The notes: generated from the sequence alone by a model not told the origin. A stretch of 64,000 bases of DNA from Artocarpus heterophyllus (GCA_025403435.1 CM046330.1:24367507-24431506), one strand, 5' to 3'; numbered from the stretch's first letter, positions 24,028-35,801 are shown. A program made the numbers and translations.

Positions 24028-24885
24028 TCTCGTCAGTAAGGGTCCAGTTTAGTAAATGGATTTGAATTATAATAATTTGGATCTTTTTTATTTGAGTATT
24101 GTGATTTGAGTATTGTGGTTTGAGTTGTAATTCAAGTTAGTGTTTGGTTGTAAGAGTTTTTAAAAATTCAAATTAGGTTGAAGCTCCAAGTATGTGTTTG
24201 GTAAGTGTTTGAAATCCAGATTTGAGTTATGAATATGTGTTTGGTACATTAGAGATTAGGATTTAGATTTTTTGTGCTTTTTTCTAAAAATTTAAAAAAA
24301 TATTAGGAAAATAACACTTGTTTTCCAAAGTGAATTAAATTGATTTATCAAATAAATATTTTCATTTCATTAAGTGCAATGGGAATTCCATGCTTGGTGC
24401 GCGAAAACACAATATAAATAATATGAAAATGCTCTTCTAACTTTATTAACTCTTTGATTTGTATATTGATTCTTTTGGCATTTTTCAACTAGTTCTTCCT
24501 AAGAATCAATTTTCTCTCCAAAATAAGTTATTTACAAACTCACCAACAAAACAAAGAACGTGCTCCTATTTTCAAAAGCAGTGTATATATGACAGCGAAT
24601 TTGTAAAGACAAAGTGGTGAGAAAAAAAATAACATAGCAACACTCCAACAAGTCAACAATTAAATTGTCTACTGAAATAATAATGCCTAGAGGTGTACCA
24701 AGGATGTTGGGCATAACCTTCCCACATTTCCATCACCATTGCATCCTTGCATGCGTTCATATTACCGTTGTCCATCCTATTCTAAATCAATGGGTTATCA
24801 TCAACCCCATCATCATCTTGCACATATCTTCTTGGTTGACTTTTTTACCTTCTATCTCTGCCACCGGTATTGTGTCATCATAGTA

Positions 24886-26020
24886 CTACTCAAGGATCTC
24901 ATCATTACTTTGCCACATGCATATGAAGTTGTGGATGATGGCGCCAGCAATTGAGATCAATGTTTGTTTGTCATATGGAAAGGGCTTCATGCTCTTCAAA
25001 ATTAGGAATCTCACCTTCCACACACCAAAGGTTCTCTCAATGTAGTTGCAAAGAGAGGAGTGGGTATAGTTGAACAATTCCTTTGGCAAACGAGGATACT
25101 GCCAACACTCTCGATACTGCTGCAAGTGATATGTAACTCCTCGATATGGAGCGAGGAAACAATATATGTTTGGATATCCAAAATCTACTAAATAGAATTT
25201 CCCTAAATAAATCACAAGTAGTGTCAATATATATTCCAACAATACAACAACTAATTGTTTAATTGAAAACGATTAAAATATATTTTTTTCCTACCAGGCG
25301 ATAGTCTTGGAAAGTATTTCTCTAGATCGGATATAGCATCCAATAACACTCACGCATCATGGGCCGATGCCTCCCATCCAGTTAAGATGAATGTAAATTT
25401 TGTGTCAAAGTTGTAGATGCCTATGACATTTTGGGAGTAAAATCCTTTTATGTTAATGTAACTTCTCGCTTCTTCGCTAGATGGAATTCTAGTGCCTATA
25501 CAATCTTGTATAATCGAAATGGAAGTCATTTGTTTGAGCAAATATATTATGCAAGTATATAGATAATTTTATTAGGTTTTTCACATTTACCTTGAACCAA
25601 GGAAGGTACTTGTTCTTATGCTTTTGCACGAGCATCGGCAGGTCATTCTATTTGGGATGTAGAATAAAGTCATGCCTCAATTCACATATTGCATGGAGGC
25701 CTCATATGAAGTAACGAGGAATTGCTTCTCATGAATTCTGCCAATAATCTTGCATTTCTTAGTTTGTTTGACTTTGGGATAGGATGTTTAAAAAGATCAT
25801 CTGTTGTTCATCAACATTCGTATTATGGTTCGGTCTTAGCAGACCCTTGTTTTGAACTATTAAGCTTCGCATTGTAAAAGTGTTAGGACCTATTTGAATC
25901 TTATTGTGTATTCTATTGTAATGACCTTGAAGCAAATTATCAACTCGCTCGTGCCCAGGCATCCCCAACGTGTTCCGTAGTTGACAGGGCTGTATAAATA
26001 CAACTGCGTATAGCACAGCA
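24886..26020 (-). pseudogene. PIF/Harbinger (HARBI1-like) transposase, broken
   Basis: This DDE nuclease catalysed cut-and-paste of its own element. Read on the minus strand: an N-terminal helical part with LRPNHNTNVDEQQMIFLNIL (about 26016-25759), then KNKYLPWFK ending at a GTAAAT donor (about 25592), then an exon with QDCIGT..RIPS, YNFDTKFTFILTGWEASAHDA and LLDAISDLEKYF (about 25541-25294), then a final exon (25242-24886) with KFYLVDFGYPN, APYRGVTYHL, a conserved HSSLCNYIERTFGVWK and IHNFI. The catalytic aspartates map to the CIG..DGTH block, which is deleted here, and to the VDFGYPN block; the glutamate is in the IERTFG block. In-frame stops follow SAHDA and elsewhere. Introns in these positions are usual for plant PIF elements. 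It is non-functional, and the family assignment is strong. Confidence 0.85.
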
Positions 26021-26474
26021 GAGGCTGCTGCAAGCTCGTAAATATTGTCATCGTCATCCTAATTATTATTTCTAGAACTTGAATCACCAAAATCCACATA
26101 AAATGCCAACAATGAATTAATATGTTGTAACATTGCATAATTTCATCTAACGTTTTCATATTTTGAACAGAAACAAATGGATTTGAAATTAAAGACGATG
26201 CTAATTGTAAACAAATGGATAAACTTAAAGCAAAGATAATAGTTGTCAATGCCTCATATACAATAATAATGTAGTTCATGGTCTTCATCCACAAATGAAA
26301 AATAGGACCAAATAAATAATACAGTCGTTACCAAAGGAAATTAAACTAAATGTCAGAGTGAGAAAAAAAATTGATCTAAAAAAAAGGCCATGACAAATCT
26401 AAAAAATATTGATTGAAAAAAAAATAGATAGCATGTAAGAAATTAATTAACTAAAATAGGTTATTTCTACCATA

Positions 26475-26479
26475 AGGTG
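26475..26479 (+). repeat. Target-site duplication of gypsy element D, left (AGGTG)
   Basis: AGGTG directly abuts the LTR terminus TGTCAC at 26480. The identical 5-mer follows the opposite terminus at 40187-40191. Confidence 0.85.
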
Positions 26480-29278
26480 TGTCACAACCCGCCTTTTTAC
26501 GTGTTGTGGTTTAACGTTTTTCTTACTTATGTATCTATAAAAACTTGAAAATATTTTTTTAATAAATATATTACACTTATATACTGAAATTTCTTTTATA
26601 ATTATATGTATAATTACACAAGCAACTTTCTTTTTAAAATAACATCTACTTAGAATATCCAAAAGAGGTTTTGTCTCACTTAACCATACAATATCAATTA
26701 TACATTATGATCCAAAATAACTTAAAATACATAGCAACGGAAACATATCTGTGGTGGTATCCATACCCTAGTCTACACATTGCTCATATTCCCTCACCAG
26801 CTCATCAGCATATTCATTCTGACCTTCTAGTGGAAATTCCTACAACATGAAATAACTAGGTGAGCTTATACTCAGTAAGTCCAAACACAGCCCACATAAA
26901 TCTTATACTAATATGCATGATCCATTTATACTTTCTTATGAACATTCCTTATTCTTGTTATATCTTTTCTTTCATTAGGGCCTAAGTGCTCGTACCATAT
27001 GTGCACATAGGTCTTCGTAACACCGAGACCATAACACAACTTTAACTTTAAACTCCCCTTTGCTTCGGAAGCTGGTACGGCACTTTTCTTATTTTTGGTG
27101 TTTCATTTACCAGTCCAGTTATTTTGGTTATCATACCATGCATGACAATATATGCTCATACTAAGAGCAAAACATTTACACTTTCTAATTGTGTAGCACA
27201 TACAGACATGTTCATATAAATACACGATACCCTTAAACCTACTTTTTCATACTGTAGGTGGGTTTGAAACTTACTTCTTTTTGCCGCTATTAAAACCGTC
27301 TTCAGGTTTTCATTATTACTCATTTAAGGACCTGTTTGGCCAATTATATCATTATTAGCTAAATCATTACTATTTAGCTATACGACAATGAGGTATACTT
27401 TTGATTACAATTTCAAAATACTTTTCCAATTACTAAAGTTTGACTATCCTCTTGCTTTTCTCTATCTTATACGTTTCAAGGTCCATAATGCCAACTTCAT
27501 GAAAAATGTCATCTTTGCCCTCGATGGGTTGCTTTGAATTCTTAGGCTCGATTTGACTAATTTAATTTGAAATGTTGCTTATTAGTGTGAAAACAAGTGT
27601 TCAGGGCATCGGCTTACTAGTTTACAATAAAAGCCTAAGTTAAACAAAACTTTACAATTTTATCTCTAATTTGAAAATTTTTGACGATTTTCCCCCAAGA
27701 CCTAAAATAATCTTTTTAAACTATTAGTCTCCATTTTTTAGGAGGATCAAATTTCCTCAAAGTACCATACCCTAATTCTTTTTGTAAAATGGCATTTTTG
27801 CCCTTAGAATTTTTTTTTCCAACTTTAACAAATTTTGTAAAATTTATCTCTTAGAAATGGAAGCGATTTTCGACGCACCGCCTGCAAATCCTAACAGTTT
27901 CGTTGATATCTACAACTTTCATGTTTTGACTTTTTCAAAATTTTCACTAGAAGGGGAGTTTTGGCCTTTTTTTAATTCTGTCAAGAACAAGAATTTTTTT
28001 ACAATTTGGTCCCTAGGTCATTTTTGTAAAAATTAATTTTTAAACAGTATTTCCACCACTATGAAGGTAGGTTCTATACTTCCTCAAACCATTTTCATGC
28101 CCAACTATAATTCTAACCCTAAAAACTCAAACTTTACAAAAACTACCTATTTTTCACCAAATAGCAATTTTCACTTCAAACCGAAATTTCTACAACAAAC
28201 CTCAAGATACACCATGGAATTAAAGAAATTTTCATAAAGGATCACATGCCTTTTTGAAACAACAAAACCAAAACTTTAGATTTGAAAAAAGAAATTGAAC
28301 GTACAAAAATAAAAATTTGTGACCCTAGACCTTCCAAGGGCTTCTTTGCAATTTCCACAACATGTTTCACATGAGCAAATCTTAGATCAAATTTCACCCT
28401 TAAACCAAGAAAAATACTAGGAAAACTTGAGAAGAGTTTGGATTTTACCTTGAAAGTTTGAAAAACTTGAACCTTGCTCTTGGTCTTGAGTGAAAACTTT
28501 GCTTGAAAGTGTGTTGTTTGTGAAAAATTTATTTTGAGAGGGGAGAGTAGGAGCTGCCGAACATGGGGCAAGAGTAAAGAAGACAATATGTGATGTTTAA
28601 GTCTTTAATTAAGACTTATCCTTTGTTTTTTTTTTTTTTTTTGTGAGTCATCACACATATTCATGATTATGGTTTATAAGTGGCTAATTGTGATTGGGCC
28701 ACATTTCATGATGTGGTAGCCCAATCACAATCTATTAGGTGTCCACTTGGTGGGCCCCTAACATTTTACACAAGTATAATTTTTCACCATACAGTATTTT
28801 TGTTATACTATTGAGGTGAAACCGTTGGAAAACATATTCTTATACTGTATAGAACATCCCACCTATTCTGTACTCCACTTTTGGAGTCAAAACACAGTAT
28901 TTTCTATATCTGTGTTTTTGCCTTAGCAGTGTACTTACACTAGGTTAAACCCCTTTTATGCTATTTTAAGGTTTTGGCACACTTTTCTACTTTATTTTGA
29001 TCTTAATCACCTATTAATTTATACCACAATATTATAATTAGTTGTGATATAAAATTCATTTCATGGATATTATTTGCAAATTTTTGAGCTTTTAAGCTCA
29101 CAAAATCTACATTTGGACCATATCCACCATCGCATCAAATCTATCGTAATATTTTCCATCAACAGCATTCATTATGCATTATCGTAATTTTTACAAAAAT
29201 ACGATTTATGAAGGTAAATTCATTAATTAAACCCAATTAAATATTAGATTTTGTTAATAAATTCCCTTGGTCATTACA
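26480..29278 (-). mobile_element. 3' LTR of gypsy element D
   Basis: It starts at 29278 with TGTAATGACCAAGGG, preceded in element orientation by the polypurine tract, and ends at 26480 with GGGTTGTGACA. It is 2799 bases, against 2804 for its partner. It contains the conserved hairpin (28690-28728, one mismatch), CAGTAT-rich words (28780-28935), a T-run (28621-28642) and a second small palindrome (27356-27380). The 114-codon reading frame at 28586-28242 is truncated in the partner LTR and is probably not a gene. Confidence 0.9.
28690..28728 (-). promoter_or_regulatory. Conserved LTR hairpin (3' LTR of D)
   Basis: GTGATTGGGCCAC is paired with GTAGCCCAATCAC across a 13-base loop, with one mismatch in the 13-bp stem. 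It is equivalent to 39601-39639. Confidence 0.75.
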
Positions 29279-29292
29279 ACCTACCCTCCTTA
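29279..29292 (-). other. Polypurine tract of gypsy element D
   Basis: The minus strand reads AAGGAGGGTAGGT immediately before the 3' LTR start TGTAATGACC. It is the expected plus-strand primer position. Confidence 0.85.
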
Positions 29293-30469
29293 AGAATTTT
29301 CGTCCCCGAAAATTAGAAAAATTCAAGGTAGACTCTCCTCATTTCATCTTCTCGTTCCCAGGTTGTTTCTTCCACTTGTTGGTTATGCTATAAAACTTGG
29401 ACGAGTGGTATCTTTTTGTTCTTTAACTCCTTCTTTTCTCGAGCCAAGATTTGAACTGGTTTCTCCTCATAGGACAAATTCTCTTGCCCCTCAATAGGCT
29501 CATGCTGAAGTATATGTGATGGATCAAGTACATATTTTTTTAGCATGGATACATGGAATACATTACATACCGATCCCATTTCAAGGGATAGGGCTAACTT
29601 GTAAGCCACATTGCCTACTCTTTCTAGGATTTCAAATGGTCCAATGTACCTTGGACTGAGTTTTCCTTTCTTCCTAAACCTTACTACTCCTTTCATTAGC
29701 ATTGCCTTTAAAAAGACTAAGTCCGCCACTTGAAACTCTAAAGGTCTCCGTCGTTGGTTAGCATAGCACTTTTACCTACTAAAAGCAATTTCTATCTCTT
29801 GACGGATTAACTTTACATCTTTCGTTGTCCCTTAAACAAAATCTGTGGTCGATAATGCCTTTTCTCTGGTTTCATACTAATGCAAAGGTCATCTACATCT
29901 TCTTCCGTATAAAGCTCCATATGGAGCCATACCTATGGAGGTTTGATAGATATTGTTGTACACAAATTCAATCAATGGAAGCTTTTTATCCCATCCCCCT
30001 TTGAAGTCTAGCACACAGGCTCTCAACATATCCTCTAGAGTCTAAATGGTCCTTTCAGACTAACCATCTGTGTGAGGGTGGGAAGCTATACTAAAAGTCA
30101 GCTTTGTTCCCATTGCCTCATGAGCGCTCCTCCAAAATTTGGAAATCAATCGACCATCACGATCAGAGATGATGGATTTTGGGACTTCATGATATCTAAC
30201 TATTTAAGCAACATATAATTTAGCTAACTGTTCAACGAAACTGCTAAGTTTAATGGGCAAAAAGTGCACAGATTTGGTTAATCTATCTATAATTACCAAG
30301 ATAGCATCATGTCCTCCCGTAGTTCTAGGTAGTATGGTTATCAGGTCCATAGTTATTTGGTCCCATATTCACTTTGGAATTTCAATCTTTTGCAGCTCAC
30401 CTACCAATCGCTGGTGTTCAACTTTCACCCTTTGACAAGTGAGACATTTACTGACAAATTGTAACGCCC
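29293..30469 (-). pseudogene. Ty3/gypsy integrase core and chromodomain-like tail (element D)
   Basis: This integrase joins element DNA to the host chromosome. On the minus strand it resumes after the solo LTR with KCLTCQRVK (the CC half of the HHCC zinc site). The catalytic core follows with MDLITMLP (first Asp), IISDRDGR (second Asp) and SERTI (Glu). Then come a GDLVFLK/SPRYIGPFEI-type DNA-binding domain (about 29729-29600) and a VEETTWEREDEMR tail near 29330-29370 of the type seen at the chromodomain end of Tekay-like chromoviruses. In-frame stops replace Trp or Gln codons at several points, including just before the tail (TAG for TGG) and beside SERTI. The catalytic residues themselves survive, but the protein cannot be made. 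Confidence 0.88.
30465..30469 (+). repeat. Target-site duplication of solo LTR E, left (CAAAT)
   Basis: CAAAT precedes TGTAACGCCCCG and is repeated exactly at 32663-32667. Confidence 0.9.
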
Positions 30470-30720
30470 CGAAATTTATTTAATGTTAATGTAAAATAAA
30501 TGATGAATTAGTGTGCCATAATTAATATTTTAACATTAATTAGATTATTTAATTGGATTTTGAATTTTTGGTTGTTTTGTTAAATTGATGCATTCAAATG
30601 ATTTCTTATTGTTTTAAAATGATGTTTCGAGTTTTAAAACACAACAATTTGTAAAATGTTAAAAATACTCTGTTTCACAAAACCGGGGACGGCACATGGT
30701 TTTCGCACAGTAAAACCGCC

Positions 30721-30860
30721 CACTGATTTTCTCTATTTATTCTCTCTCTTCCTCCTCTCTCCTCACTCACTCAACTCTCACTCTCTCTCCTCTCTCCTGT
30801 GTGCTCTCTTCTCTCTCTCTCTCTCTCTCGGCCACTCGTTCTCTCTCTATCTCTCTCACA
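30721..30860 (+). repeat. CT-rich microsatellite in solo LTR E
   Basis: Dense CTCTCT runs lie about 250-390 bases from the LTR start. Pyrimidine patches of this kind are common near the promoters of plant LTRs. Confidence 0.7.
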
Positions 30861-31328
30861 AATTTTTGAAACCAAATTTGAATCCAAGCTTCGGGTTAGC
30901 AAGGAGGAAGCTCGGGACATGATTCGGCAACCGAGAACACGGATTGAAGCTTTGATTCGAGGTTAGTTTTGAAATTTCTAAACTTTTTCAAAATTTCCAA
31001 TTTTGTGCGTTTTTGAAATCTGGGTTTGTTTAAGCTTAGAAAACAGTAGATTTGAGTTAAATGAACTTAGAATAACTAGAATCTAAGCTTAGATTGAAGA
31101 AAAACGTATTGAATTCAAGATTTTTCATTTTTCCTTAATTTTTTCTATTTTCAGATTTTCAAGATTTTTGTGTTTGAATCTTGTTTAAATGAGTTTTAAA
31201 GTGTCTAAATATGTTTTTCTATCATCTATGAATGTTTTCCATGCCTGAGATTTAAGAAAAATAGGTTAGAATCAAGATTTAAGTTTTGGGGAAATCAAAA
31301 CCCGTGGCTGGAATTTCTGGGTTTTCCC

Positions 31329-31506
31329 AGTTCGGCAGGCCGAACTGCATGTTTGGCAGGCCAGAATAGGGATCGGCAGGCCTGTGTTCTTCCGTCCGGC
31401 AGGCCAAACCTGGGGAGATGACCGGCCGACCGGACCTGGCTTCCGGCAGGCCGAACTGTGCAGTTCGGCTGGCCGAAGTAGGGAGTCCGACAGGCCGACC
31501 GAGGCA
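31329..31506 (+). repeat. Cluster of palindromic CGGCAGGCC(GAA) motifs in solo LTR E
   Basis: Seven to eight copies of a CGGCAGGCC-type core, several flanked to give AGTTCGGC-AG-GCCGAACT (31329-31346), an 8-bp inverted repeat around two bases. The cluster is strongly GC-rich within an AT-rich LTR. The same core occurs in the unrelated copia LTRs and leaders of this window. Confidence 0.8.
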
Positions 31507-32662
31507 TAGGAAAATTTGTGATTTTCACCCGTTTTCACCGTTTTGAACCCTAATTTAAATTCCAACCTTATAGGATGATTTTAAAGGTACAAATGGCACA
31601 CTAGGACATCATGAAATGATTTAGTAACATAGAATGTCTCGAACTAGATATTGATCGACTTAGTTTGTATCTAGGATCGTTCGTGGTTTCGCGGAGCTAA
31701 CGTATAGCATACCGAGATTACAATGTGGGGCACCAACATGAGTATTGAGGTAGGACTTCTACCCCACTTCTTTGGTAGCCTGGTTTTGAAATGATTTGGA
31801 TTTGAAAAGGATTTCTGTTAAAATGTTTTCAACGGTTGTTTGAAAAATGGATTTATCGGTTATATTTTGATATACCGTGAACTGAAATGAATTTCATAAT
31901 GAATGTAAATGACAACACTCGGTAATTGGGTTTGAATGATAATAATAATAAACATATAGGCCTGATGCCATATCAGAGATCGGGTCGTGTAGCGATCGAC
32001 CTTAGGGGCAGGTCCCGAAACCCAGCTAGGCCACTACGGTGGTGATTCTATGGTTTGCCTAGGAAAAAGAAACTAATATTTCTGGTTGTCCAAGTAAACT
32101 GTTCTGGGTAAGAATGGCTTTACTCAAATTTATTCATTTATTTATTCATTTAAGGTTTCTTTTAAATGTCTCCTGAATAATGACCTATTTCTTTAAATTA
32201 AATTATTTTATAAAACATAGTCCGACTGAGCCTTTCGCTCACGTTTTATTTGTTTTAAATTTCCCCCTCTAGGTGGTTTTCCATTTAGGTTTGGAGAGGA
32301 TTCTTCAGACAAGACACAGGAGCATTAGAGGGACTAGTGAACTTATTTGTAATATTTTAATCAAGGCATGTAAGATCTTAATTTTATGTGTTCTTGGACT
32401 GTGATTGTATTTATGATATTGTCAGTACCATGTGTGTGCACAAGTTGTGGGTTGTGGAACCCATACTCGCGGCTTTATTATTTTAATATTCATTCGTTTA
32501 ATGTTTTAAATTGTCTAATGTATATGAACTCTTTACAAAGTGTTTTAATGAATTCCACCTTTTTACTTAATTCAACCCCTTAAACTCTGGATTTTAATTA
32601 AATTCTCTTTTAATTAACTTAAATAATCTGCCACGTCACCTCCCGTACTCTGGGGTGTGACA

Positions 32663-32667
32663 CAAAT
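32663..32667 (+). repeat. Target-site duplication of solo LTR E, right (CAAAT)
   Basis: This is an exact copy of 30465-30469. Confidence 0.9.
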
Positions 32668-32925
32668 CGTGTGACATCATTCTTCATTCCATGCCACCAA
32701 TAATGTTCCTTCAAGTCTATGTACATTTTGGTAGCTCTTGAATGAGCAGCATACGGTGTCTCATGAGCTTCTTCTAGTATTTGCTTCTTTAGTTCTTCAT
32801 CATTGGGAATGCATAACCTACACCTATAGCGGAGGATACCATCTTCTAGGATGCTAAATTATGTTTCCTTATTTTCAAGGACCTCATTTTTATACTTGAG
32901 TAATGAAGAATCTTGGTATTAGTCG
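32663..32925 (-). pseudogene. Integrase HHCC N-terminus, first half (element D)
   Basis: The minus strand reads CIPNDEELKKQILEEAHET followed by YAAHS, giving the two histidines of the HHCC zinc site. It continues KMYIDLKEHYWWHGMKNDVT and stops where the solo LTR enters. The two cysteines are on the far side of the insertion at about 30440-30469. Confidence 0.85.
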
Positions 32926-33400
32926 CATCCCTGTAAGAGAAGGCATTGCTCTACAACTGAGTGCATCAGCTACTCGGTTAGCTTTTCCAGGATGATATGA
33001 GATTTCACAGTCATAATCCTTGACTAGTTCGAGCCACCTGCGTTGCCTCATATTGAGTTCCTTTTATGTGAAAATGTGCTTTAGACTCTGATGGTCGGTA
33101 TAAATCTCACATCTGGCTTCATATAAGAAGTGGCACCAAATTTTCAGTACAAATATGACTGCTGCTAATTCCAAGTCATGTGTTGGGTAGTTCCTTTTAT
33201 AATCCTTCAGCTGTCGGGATGCGTACGCAATCACCTTTCTATTTTACATAAGTACAGCTCCCAGGCCTATTTTTGACGCATCGCTGTAAACCACGAAGTT
33301 TCCTAGGTTCAGATCTGGTATAGTTAGTACTGGTGCACTTGTGAGTCATCTTTTTAGTTCCTAAAAACTTTCTTCGCACTTCTTGGTCCATTTGTATTTA
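32926..33400 (-). pseudogene. RNase H domain of gypsy element D
   Basis: The RNase H domain removes the RNA strand during reverse transcription. Visible motifs on the minus strand are VVYSDASKIGLGAVLM (first Asp), [20 protein letters not shown] (Glu), [11 protein letters not shown] (Asp) and the usual end CEISYHPGKANRVADALSC. At least three stops fall within the domain. Confidence 0.85.
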
Positions 33401-34219
33401 GCTACTTTTCATGTAAGGGTCATGAGTGGTGTTGCGAGTCTAGAGAACCCTTCCACAGAACGTCGATAATAGCCCGCTAGACTGAGGAAACTCTTGATCT
33501 CGGTAATACTTTTCAGCGTAGGCCACTTATTTACTACTTCTACCTTTGAAGGGTCAACAAACACTCCATCTTGTGAGACCACATGTCCTAAGAAATGAAC
33601 TTTTTCTAGCCAACATTCACATTTTGAGAACTTGGCATACAATTGATGCTTTCTCAATAGCTGCAGTGCAAGCCTCAGATGTTCCTCATGTTCTTCTGGT
33701 GTTCTTGAATAAATTAAGATATCATCAATGAAAACAAAACAAATTGTCGAGGTAGTCCTTGAAAATCCAATTCATAAGATCCATGAAAGCTGTCGGAGCG
33801 TCAGTCAATCTAAATGGCATGACACAAAACTTGTAATGCCCATATCACATTCAAAACGCCGTTTTCGGCACATCCTCCTCCTTAACCCAAAGTTGATGAT
33901 ACCCAGAACGTAAATCGATCTTCGAAAATACTACTGCTCTGCTCAATTGATCAACTAGATCATTAATTCTCAAAAGTGGATACTTATTCTTAATCGTGAC
34001 TTTATTCAATTCCCGATGGTCAATACACATTTGTAAAGTTCTGTCTTCCTTTTTCACGAACAAAACAGGCGCTCCCCATGGAGAATGACTTGGCCAAGTA
34101 AATCCTTTGTCCAAAAATTCTTGCAACTGCACCTGAAGTTCTTTAAGTTCTCCTAGAGCCATACGATACGGTGTCTTTGAGGTTGGAGCTAAACCAGGTG
34201 TCAACTCGATCTCAAACAA
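33401..34219 (-). pseudogene. Reverse transcriptase of gypsy element D
   Basis: The RT copies element RNA into DNA. On the minus strand an open first part (34219-33851) has [47 protein letters not shown] and [14 protein letters not shown] (first catalytic Asp). The middle ([15 protein letters not shown]) is broken by a stop and frameshifts. The [12 protein letters not shown] active-site motif at about 33710-33735 is intact. The C-terminal part is open at 33657-33409 ([19 protein letters not shown], then [11 protein letters not shown]). This is the typical Ty3/gypsy RT layout. Confidence 0.9.
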
Positions 34220-34548
34220 AATTTCTCATTTTGGCGGTAACCCAGGCAGTTCATCCAGAAACACGTCGATGAATTCTTTCACTATATGGACGTTCTCTAG
34301 TCTTAACTGAGCTTCTTAGTCTTTATTTACTAGATTCACCAGATAACTAGTGCATCCATTCTCCAACATTTTCATTGCTTTCAATGCCGATATTAGAGCC
34401 TTGGGAGTTTTGGGAATCTTCCCTGAATACGCAAACTTTTTACCTCTGGAAGGTTGGAACGTGACCTTGCAATGTCGGCAATTAATCTTAGCAGCTTATT
34501 TTCCCAGGAAATCCATTCCCAATATAACATCATAATCTTGAATATCAA

Positions 34549-34812
34549 TTATTTTAAATCGATAAACAATTCTCTACTGCAAATGATAATTGGTACATGA
34601 CGTAACCAATAATCAGAACTTACTACCTCCCTAAAGCAAAGTGTAGTCCTAAAGGCCCATTCTATCCTATCCCCTTCATATCCTATTCGTTTTGCAAATT
34701 TAAGTGATGCAAACGAATGTGTTGCTACAGAATCAAATAAAACATAAGCATCAATTTTGGAAATAGAGAGTTGACCTATTACCACCGTTGAGGTTCCTGC
34801 ATCATCCTCCAT
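34549..34812 (-). pseudogene. Retropepsin-like protease of gypsy element D
   Basis: The protein processes the polyprotein. The minus-strand stretch reads VIGQLSISKIDAYVLFDSVATHSFASL. The active-site triplet, usually DSG, here reads DSV (about 34720-34738), so the copy should be inactive. It is followed by degenerate spacer (34220-34548) leading to RT. Confidence 0.8.
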
Positions 34813-34917
34813 TTAGTTGTATGTATAAATCTGTCTGGTAGGTTCTGGGGCTTCCAATTAGCCTTGACTAATGTTAGGACCTTCAATTTGTGCTTGAACT
34901 GCTTGTAGCTGAGTCCC

Positions 34918-35801
34918 TTGAGGCTTTTGCTAGTTCTGACTATTCTAATTCAAAGAAATGGAGTAGCAGTTTCTGACATAATGTCCTTCTTTGCCACAGA
35001 TGTAGCATTTATTAGTGCCCGCTTTGCACTCCCCCGCATGTCTTTTTCCACATTGACTGTAGAAAGGTTTGCTATTTCCTCCATCATTTATCCTTTTTTG
35101 GGGTTGTCCCTTTTGATTTTCTTGGTTGTTTGCATTCCACTTTCTCTTATTATTGTTATTGCAGTTGTGGCCAGTTTGATTGCTTTGAGTCTAACCCTGG
35201 CTCAAATTACTTCCCTGTCCTTTTACTTGTGAGGCTTGGTTTCGTTTAGCTAAGGCCTTTTCCTCCCTTCAAGCCTTAAAAATCTTCACCCTTTCTTCCT
35301 TATCATGGGAGATCCTGAATTCAACTCTCGTCGCCCGTTCTATACAATCTTCCACATCCATAGGAGCTTGCCCTCCGCTATCAATTATAAGAGCAATATT
35401 GGTCTGAAACATCCTCATCAGTCTTCTTATTCTTTCTCGATCAGTAGGCACTAGTTTAGGACAAAGAAAAGCCAGTTGATTAAATCTTCTCATAGCATCA
35501 ACCACTGAAAGATTCCCTTGTCAAAAATTGTTGAATTCCTCTTATTGTGCAGCCATAGTTTCCACATTAAAATAAGCCGTTCCAAACTCCTCAACGAACT
35601 CAACCAAGTCATTACATCCATGTTTCTCCAGTGCTCAACAGACTCCCACCATCTTCTTGCATCCTCAGTGAGAAAGAATGAGGCACATAGAACTCTTTCA
35701 CAATCGCTAAGTCCCATAAACTTCAAAACCCTTTCAATACCAATAAGCCAGTCATTGACGACCAATGGATCTGTAGAACCGTCAAACTCTGGGACTTTCA
35801 T
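34918..35801 (-). pseudogene. Gag capsid and zinc knuckle of gypsy element D
   Basis: Gag forms the virus-like particle. On the minus strand KVPEFDGSTDPLVVNDWLIG and FFLTEDARRWWESV (35801-35490) are retrotransposon-gag hallmarks. The frame shifts near 35500 and continues in FNQLAFLCPKLVPTDRERIR (35505-35269). A CX2CX4HX4C zinc knuckle (CYICGKEGHYVRNC) lies at about 34970-35015, preceded by CGKRHAGEC. The initiator is near 35801 or upstream within the degenerate region to 36040. Confidence 0.85.

Larger units (their letters stand above)
24028..26479 (-). mobile_element. PIF/Harbinger element, left part
   Basis: This segment starts directly after the lone gypsy LTR and contains the Harbinger transposase remnant. 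The first bases (GGGTCCAGTTTAG, then TGTTTGGT-type words) resemble the TGTTTGGT-rich ends usual for this superfamily. A candidate partner end, GGGGACGTTTGGTTTGAG on the minus strand, lies near 43990. The element continues to the right of the gypsy insertion at 40187. No clean TTA/TAA duplication could be identified. Confidence 0.6.
30470..32662 (+). mobile_element. Solo Ty3/gypsy LTR (E) nested in integrase of element D
   Basis: It begins TGTAACGCCCCGAAATT and ends CTCTGGGGTGTGACA, with perfect 5-bp duplications (CAAAT) on both sides. Removing it rejoins the integrase zinc-finger text (NDVTRF to FVSKCLTC) across a single duplicated CAAAT. It has no interior, so the element was lost by LTR-LTR recombination. 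It contains a CT microsatellite (30721-30860), the GC-rich palindromic motif cluster (31329-31506) and a short ORF in the CT-rich region that I regard as spurious. It is unrelated to the host element's own LTRs except for the general TG..CA format. Confidence 0.92.

Noticed and set aside
24665..24954. Plus-strand frames with His/Ile-rich text
   Set aside because: They overlap the antisense side of the Harbinger transposase region and have no recognisable motif.
28242..28586. 114-codon minus-strand open frame in the gypsy 3' LTR
   Set aside because: The counterpart in the 5' LTR (39497-39291) is frame-shifted and truncated, and the frame lies within the LTR. Openness is probably chance.
31272..31565. 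Two overlapping minus-strand frames rich in CRPAG/PAEL-like repeats
   Set aside because: These are translations of the GC-rich palindromic DNA repeat. The repeat stays open in more than one frame, and the DNA motif also occurs in untranslated leaders.
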